DNA of 64,000 nt, taken from contig OX439037.1 in NCBI GenBank assembly GCA_949317995.1, positions 22,503,182 to 22,567,181 of the forward strand, in the 5' to 3' direction. Source of the DNA: Acholoe squamosa (taxonomy: Eukaryota > Annelida > Polychaeta > Phyllodocida > Polynoidae). Shown here piece after piece: positions 57,451 to 64,000 of this stretch. The stretch's first letter is position 1. Each line of letters starts with the position of its first letter. Both the position numbers and the translations under genes were made by a program. A model generated the notes under the pieces. It was given only the letters and a program-made list of their open reading frames with translations. It did not search any database and was not told the origin of the DNA.

Positions 57451-58972
57451 CTGGAAATAAACCAGATAAGCTCTGTTGTTAGCCTAGGTTAGATGGTGTA
57501 TAGTAACAACATTACCAGTAGGGATATTGATCGTATCTGTCACAAGATAATTGCCTTATACATGTGTATGCCCTGGAGATCTATAGGAAATAGTCGATGA
57601 AATCAATGTGGAGGGAGAATAGAGGACTTAGAGAGGGAGGGATAGAGTATGGGAGGGTGGAAGGAGGTTAGCAGTAGTTCATACATGAGACTGGCCATAG
57701 AATTAAAACTACCGGTACGTTTTATATCCACGTCCTCCCCCTGCAATGACAGCACAGACATAATTCATTGTCTAGTGGTCTGTCTCCAGTGACACTAACC
57801 AGAGTTGTCTGGGCAATGCATCTGGCCAGTATTAAACACCAAATCAGTGCATATAACACTCTGATTATACTCTCCTCTAAAATAGGATGCCCAGCGATGG
57901 TAAATCATTCTTAAACTGGTCTGGAACCCCTAATGCTGGTATTCCTATGAACCGAAAAAAAAAGACGGGAAAACCCTCACTGTCACTGTAATAAGAAATA
58001 CGCAGAATTGGGAACACCATTTAAGCCATATCTACCCAGTCAGGCTTGCGTTTCATTATCAACCTACGTTATTGCATAATTCTTAGCTATATCCCAACCT
58101 CATGGCCTCATGACACCTGTCTGTATTGAATCATGTCTAACCACCTTGTGTGAGTGTCTGTTTCATGAGCAGCTAAATGAGGAGCAGCTCAACAGGTGAC
58201 CCAATTAGCTCCAGGTGTAATTACCAGCAGTACATGGCCCTGAGCGGTGCTGGCCATCATCTCCCTACTGTAGAATGACACGACCTTTGTTTTAGCCACA
58301 ACCCACTCCTCTACCTTTCCCCCTCACGGTCCTGAAATGTCAACTGAAATCAGCACCTTGCTCTCTTCCCGTTACTGCCTTAATATGGCGCACCGCCAGG
58401 TTAGAGTTAACACCTGACGTCTCATGAATTTATAAGCTGTTGCTTTTACATATACGCGAAGTGGGCTTATCACAGGGTCTCGATGATGTTAGGGTCGAGT
58501 TTATAGTGATAGTATTAGATACGTAGACTGTATTACGCCTCCCTATGCTATCCTGACGCCCCCCCCCCCCCCAGCACTAATCAAATAGACACGGCTGTAA
58601 CTACTAGTTACAGCGATATCTTCAAAACCTCATTTAGTATAATCTAAGATATTACCTGAATACTACCAGTGCAGCTTATTGGAATCAGCATTAGTGATTT
58701 TTGAAAATTGAGTCAGCTCATATTGGACAGGAAGACAGTTTTGTTGGGGCCAGAACTCCCTCAGAGCTGTGTCACATTTCACACTGTAAATAAGAGGTTA
58801 TTGGGAGGAGGAGGCGGTGCTGGGTGTCCCTGTGTGTATTGAGGAAGTATTGCTGTCAGTGCACTGGCCTGCTTCTCATTGTATTGACAGAGTAGAGGAG
58901 GAGGACAACCAGCCGCCTGCCTCTCCATCCACTGACAACATGGGACTGCCATCTCCACATAACCTCAGAGAC

Positions 58973-59290
58973 AGGCACTAGACTAGTCCAAGTCCCATAT
59001 AGCCTGGAAGTGAACTTGTGTATAAGTCCCACACAGAGTCACAGCCTGGCACTTGACTGATCCATGTCCCACATAGCCTCATAGCCTGGAAGTGGACTGG
59101 TCCAAGTCCCACATAGACTTATAACCTGGCACTTGACTGGTCCAAGTCCCATATAGCCCCATAGCCTGGAAGTGGACTGGTCCAAGTCCCACACAGACTT
59201 ATAACCTGGCACTTGACTGGTCCATGTCCCACATAGCCCCATGGCCTGGTATTGGGCTGGTCCAAGTCCCACATGGCTTTATAAGGTGAC
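58973..59290. repeat. Minisatellite, about 60-bp unit
   Basis: About five units built of two alternating 30-bp halves, with consensus pieces CTGGTCCAAGTCCCACATAG and AGCCTGGAAGTGGA. ORFs across it are repeat artefacts. Confidence 0.85.
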
Positions 59291-60390
59291 ACTAGAATAG
59301 TCCAAGTACCCAAAACCTTCAATATAACCAAGTACCAGACTGGTAAGCACTGTCCGATAGTAATGCATACAACTTATCTCTTTATGTTCACACTATTCTA
59401 AATGCTGCTTTGGGACATATCAAAATAAGCTATGGTACTATTCTTTCATTTGTGCTATAGACCTCGAGAGATATTTGCTGCCACACACACCACATCAATG
59501 GAACGTAAGGGACTCCCGGCAATATGCTCGGTCCCATATATCATAGATATCCATGGACTCCAAGGGGATATTCTGACTCAACTGGCATAGCACCATAGGG
59601 ATGCTAAGGTATGTCCTACCATACCCGGCGCTATATAAATATTCCATTCTAGATCCTTGATGGAGCTTCGAGAACCACACTTAACTTATGGTGCGGCTTA
59701 TACGCTGACATTTACATGTAACATAAATCTATAGACTTGAGTAAGGAATGGCAGCCTTTCCGGGTGCATGTTAACCATTCTCCAAAAGTCAGAATGTGGC
59801 TTGTACTTGGGGTTTTCCGCCATGTCTACCCATGGGTGGTCAAATGATTTAAGGTCTTGTATTGTATTTTTCAACATAGTCTGTTAGTTATCAAATCCCT
59901 TGTAACCTTTCTTCATTCTCAAACCTAAAAAGTCTGTATCATCCATCGGTTTCATAAGGCCAAATAAAAAAAAGGTTTGTTTCCAGTTACCCGACCGACC
60001 CTAGCATTTTCCTTTTTATATACTTCCCCTCTTTCACAGTTGTCAACTTGTCTTCTTCCATCATTATTTTGCAATGAAATCAAAGAATTTCCAATACATA
60101 TGTGTAAAAATAAAAATCAAAAAAAAAAAAAATTCGACCTACCGACCCTACCCTTTCAATTCATGTAACTGGAAACACAACTTTTTTGGGGGCCTAAGGC
60201 CAATATCGTGCATTACACATACACCGAGGATGATCAGCACAGCCTCGGGGCCTCCTTTCTGCATCACCACTCACACTACTAATACCATAGGGTGATGGCA
60301 GGTTGGGGGGGAGGGGGTGGTTTTAGGAGTACACTGTATGAGCATGTTAGGGTGGTTGACCACAGGTCAGCGAAAATGTCTCTGCACAAC

Positions 60391-60988
60391 TACCGTAATC
60401 TCCCACGTAGAAGGCGCAGCTCGCGTAGAAGGCACACCCCCAACTCAGAGAAGGCCTTTTCATGTAGAAGGCGCACCTACCTCTTCTGGATCAATATCTG
60501 GAAAACCCCGCGTAGAAGGCGCCCCGCCCAACTCACAGGGGGGCTGTTTCGCGTAGAAGGCGCCCCCCCTCCCCACCCCCCCCTCCACCCACCTCTATGA
60601 GTTGAAGCTGTCATCGGCACACGGTCGGCCTGATGCCCGCCGAGCGCGTTGACACCTACTGGTCTGCCGCGGTGCTGTCATCGGCGCATGGGAGGCCTTA
60701 GGCCCGGCTAGCGCATTGACACCTAATTTCTTTTTTTTTTTAATTGCCCCAAAGTACACAACTATACATGTTATGAATTCATAATCAATATTAGATTGAT
60801 ATATAAAGGTTAGCTATTGATTTTGGGGTGTTTTCCTTGGACACATCAACCAGTCTCCCAATGGGAAGTCCGAAAAACCCGCGTATAAAGCACACCCCAA
60901 ACTCAAGGTAATGTCCCTCCCGCATATAAGACACAGCAGCATTTTGTTTGGCGTAGAAGACGCGCCTTCTACGCGGGAGATTACGGTA
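60391..60988. repeat. TA-flanked inverted-repeat element, expanded copy C (598 bp)
   Basis: Ends TACCGTAATCTCCCACGTAG and TACGCGGGAGATTACGGTA as in copies A and B, but it is 2.5 times longer. It has an array of GCGTAGAAGGCGC-like motifs on the left and unrelated AT-rich and GC-rich sequence in the middle. Confidence 0.75.
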
Positions 60989-63900
60989 GCACAGAGCAGC
61001 CTTGAATACATGTTATTAATGTTATGGATACATTGCTCAGAAATTGAAACCGAAACACAGAGGAACTATTATATTTTTTGCTGATATATAGGAAATGTAG
61101 GCATTTTCACTATCAAGGCAGTTCAACATGCCACAGGAATTCCTGATAGAGCAGGGAAAATGGCACCTCTGATTATAGAACACACCCAGAATACACCCTA
61201 GGGCTATTAGCCCTCAGATTTAAGGACATAGCAGAATACCTAAACATAGTGGAAGGGGAAAAGCTCCGCATCCTCTCCTGTTTATTGGGGTCCGTATCAT
61301 CTTTGCCAAAAATGATCTGACCCAGGCCTAACACATTGCCCCATGTAAGAACTTCAGGTAGTAGTACAGGTGGGGGAATGGTGGTGGTGGTGGGGGGGCA
61401 TGTTAGGCGCTATTGATCTGGACCCAAAGCTGTGACCCAATTCTCATTAAAGGCCACCACTCGATATTGTGTACCAGATTCTCCAAGCATTTGAACATGG
61501 ATCACCCTTCCTGCTTGTCTGTTCAAATGTATGACCTGACTAGGACTTAAGCTTTAGGCCACCAACCTTTATTCTCCAGATGCATGGTAATTTATCCTTT
61601 GCACACTAGCCAATCCACTATTACACCCGCCCACATCTAACCCCGACCCACCCCTATTCCTCCAGGGCTATAGTTTATCCTAGGCAGTACCAAACCCATG
61701 GTGAGGCGACCCCTCCCACAATCTAACCACAACCACCTTAATCAATAGCCCCTGATCTGACTGATTGGTGTATACTATTGATCCCCCAGCCTGCCACAAC
61801 TGCCACCATCCCACCACCCATTCTATCACGAGAAACCTGAGAGCAGCAAAATAATAACCTTTAGTCTCTGGACGCTTGGCATCACTGATATACATAAATG
61901 CATGGATGTACTCAGTTAGTTTTGGCAAGTAACTAAGTAGGGATAGCCATTATATACATTATCTCCAGGCTATATTGATATTTTGAGCTACACTACCCAA
62001 ATGCAGTGTTGGCGAGAAGACTGCCCAGCATTGCATTGGCGCATCATGGAACATTATTCCTACTCTGAGCAAGAAGCAATCAGAGACACATATTGACACC
62101 CAGAGTTCTCGATCAGATTGGCTAGCACCAGCACCACTCAGCACTCCTGGCACCACCACCAGCAGCCACCACATACGGCTGGAAACCCTAACATGGATTA
62201 TTGATGACTGTCCAAATCTAGGCCTGCCGACTCACTCAACTCAGCACAGACTCACTCACTCAGCACTAACTGAGCAGCTGCCGAGCTGCTCCAAGCTGCT
62301 CACACTCTGGTTAACCTTATAAGTATCACATAGCATACCATCAATGCATTAGGTCCACTGGTAGTCATGATGCACCAATGTAGCTCTAATGAGTAACTCA
62401 CCAGAGCTGCATTCATACATCATATCAAACTGATCAGGTTGATATTCGTCAAACGGGTTAGCATGGCACACCGATGCAATGTTGGTAAGTGCACGGTTAT
62501 GCTGGCGAGTCTCCGCATTGGCATCATATCAGTGCACAACGATGACAGAGGTACATGGAGTCATCATCGTCATTAGGCCTTTAAAGGGTTAAACTATATG
62601 GCTGCCCCTCAGGGGTTGTGTATGTCCAGCTAAACGATGGGTCGATGCTGCTGTGGTTGTTCGCTGGTCATATCTGCCTCCAGACGAGGGGCGGTTAAAG
62701 TTTAGATTCACAGTCACGGTGAGCAACTCGTGCTTGGTTAGCAAGGGTCTGAGTTACTCAGTGGGAAAGGACAAATTGAGTCCTGTGTGTGATAGACATA
62801 TCGCTTTAATACAAGTCTATACTCTCAGTGGACACCATTCTATCAATTACTATGGCGGTGACTAACCAAATATGGTTCCTTTCTTTCTAACTCTATTAAT
62901 CTGCTGGTCCCAATATTCCATAACACTTTAATTACTGAGTTTGAGCATTTCGTAGATAAATGCCAATAGTATTGGTTTCAGTAATATGGGGGGAAATGGT
63001 TTCTGTTATAGGCGTTATTCAACGGGCCTCTGAAGGTAAGAGCTGTAAACCTAGCGAGAGAATGCTTATACACTTGCTTTATGAATGAAACATGAGTCAC
63101 ACATGGACATATGCTAATGGATGCATAGTGTTTTGGCTTGTATGACACTGAAGGGCTATACATTGCTCAGTAGGCAAAATATAATCTGTTATTGCTTGTG
63201 GACTGACCCTATTATATACCATCATCCCCAAAGACATACTGGACAATGACGCTACAATGGCGACCAGAGGGAACGGATTGGCTGGGATTGGCGAGGAGCT
63301 TCCATAAATCCCCGGCACATACATTGTGAATGGGGGATTTGTTCTGGCTCACAAAGTACCGATAGTCCTAGGAGTGGATAACATACATGGGGCACATTAC
63401 AATATAGAATACCGCAGTTCTAATTTGAACTTTTTGCAATTTTTTGGTGAAACTTCTTGTCCCTCAGTGACTGGAGGGGTGGTTTTCCGCAATTTTTTTT
63501 TTCCTATTTTGTTCTCATTTGAAACCAGACTTGGGGATGATATGACTTTGCAACAGCAATGGTGTAGATGGTTAACATGTTCAAAATATGCGGTTTATAT
63601 GGGGGGGGGGGGTTTACAGCAGTGTGGTGATCGACATTACTGGTAGGAACGGAAGGAAGCTGCCTCCAGCAAACACTGTTAAGGTGCTGTTGAGTGCCTG
63701 AGGGCATCCCTGGCGATGGATGTCACGGTGCCTCCAGGCATCAGGCAGTAAGTGCCTGATCGGAGAGGAAGTTCAGCCAAAATATACTAGAGACGCCACT
63801 GTCGGCTCAACAAAAACTAAGAGAAACGTCAGATTTTTGTTTGTTTATTGTCTAAACAAAAAAAATGCATATGCATTATATCAGATGTTCATTTAGGCTT

Positions 63901-64000
63901 TTATATTACCACCTACGGAAGAGAATAAGATACATGAGTGACCGACCCTTAGAAACAACCTTTGTGTCTAGATTATATCTAAGGCATAAGAAGTATTTTT

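Larger units (their letters stand above)
57451..64000. other. Upstream ITSN intron / 5' region
   Basis: No exon recognised, including the expected start exon. Contains palindromic repeats (62350-62560), a minisatellite (about 58973-59290), poly-C runs and a composite inverted-repeat element (60391-60988). Confidence 0.6.

Noticed and set aside
59039..59331. Repetitive minus-strand ORFs (GTWTSP-type repeats)
   Set aside because: Translation of a minisatellite whose unit is a multiple of three; no gene signals.

Overview
The window is nuclear DNA of an invertebrate animal. It is intron-rich and AT-leaning, with GT-AG introns and many small inverted-repeat elements. It reads as a marine invertebrate, but phylum cannot be settled from the sequence alone. 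Two things dominate it: most of one host gene, and a very large, intact-looking LTR retroelement sitting in one of that gene's introns.

Host gene (minus strand, about 57450 down to 510): intersectin (ITSN), the endocytic scaffold. I can place 34 exons whose reading phases join without conflict. In transcript order they encode EH1 (57450-56382), a G/M/P-rich linker (55156-53939), EH2 (53546-52181), a long charged coiled coil (45978-42264), and a large linker rich in W, DPF and WxxF motifs (41565-30746). These are followed by SH3A (30393-29938), SH3B (29275-29070), SH3C (28022-27844), a 140-codon DPF-rich exon (4986-4567), SH3D (2060-1408) and SH3E (727-518). The start codon exon lies beyond the right side or was not recognised. 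The DH-PH-C2 exons of a long isoform would lie off the left edge. At the last exon the splice donor itself spells the stop codon of the short isoform.

Retroelement (7453-25350, 17,898 bp, minus strand, same orientation as ITSN): it lies in the intron between SH3C and the DPF-rich exon. Two 571-bp LTRs look identical base for base and have TGTCAATG/CATTGACA ends. In element order the internal region holds gag (1036 aa) and then pol (protease, RT, RNase H, integrase) in the same frame behind a single UAG. Next come a gene-poor stretch with antisense ORFs, an unknown 196-codon ORF, and an envelope-like ORF of about 930 codons. About 4 kb follows with at least one further spliced-looking ORF, then a purine-rich tract and the 3' LTR. 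The env, the unknown ORF and the 3' ORF all lack a usable AUG and sit next to splice signals, which suggests several spliced subgenomic mRNAs. This organisation is more complex than a standard Ty3/Gypsy errantivirus-like element, and it is the most novel item in the window.

The rest is intron sequence with short transposon relics. There are three copies of a TA-flanked inverted-repeat element (about 35866, 52590, 60391), a palindromic GCATGATG repeat family, and several hAT-like or other inverted-repeat elements. There are also two tRNA-like SINE fragments, a minisatellite near 59000, and an exact 146-bp tandem duplication that copies most of an EH2 exon.
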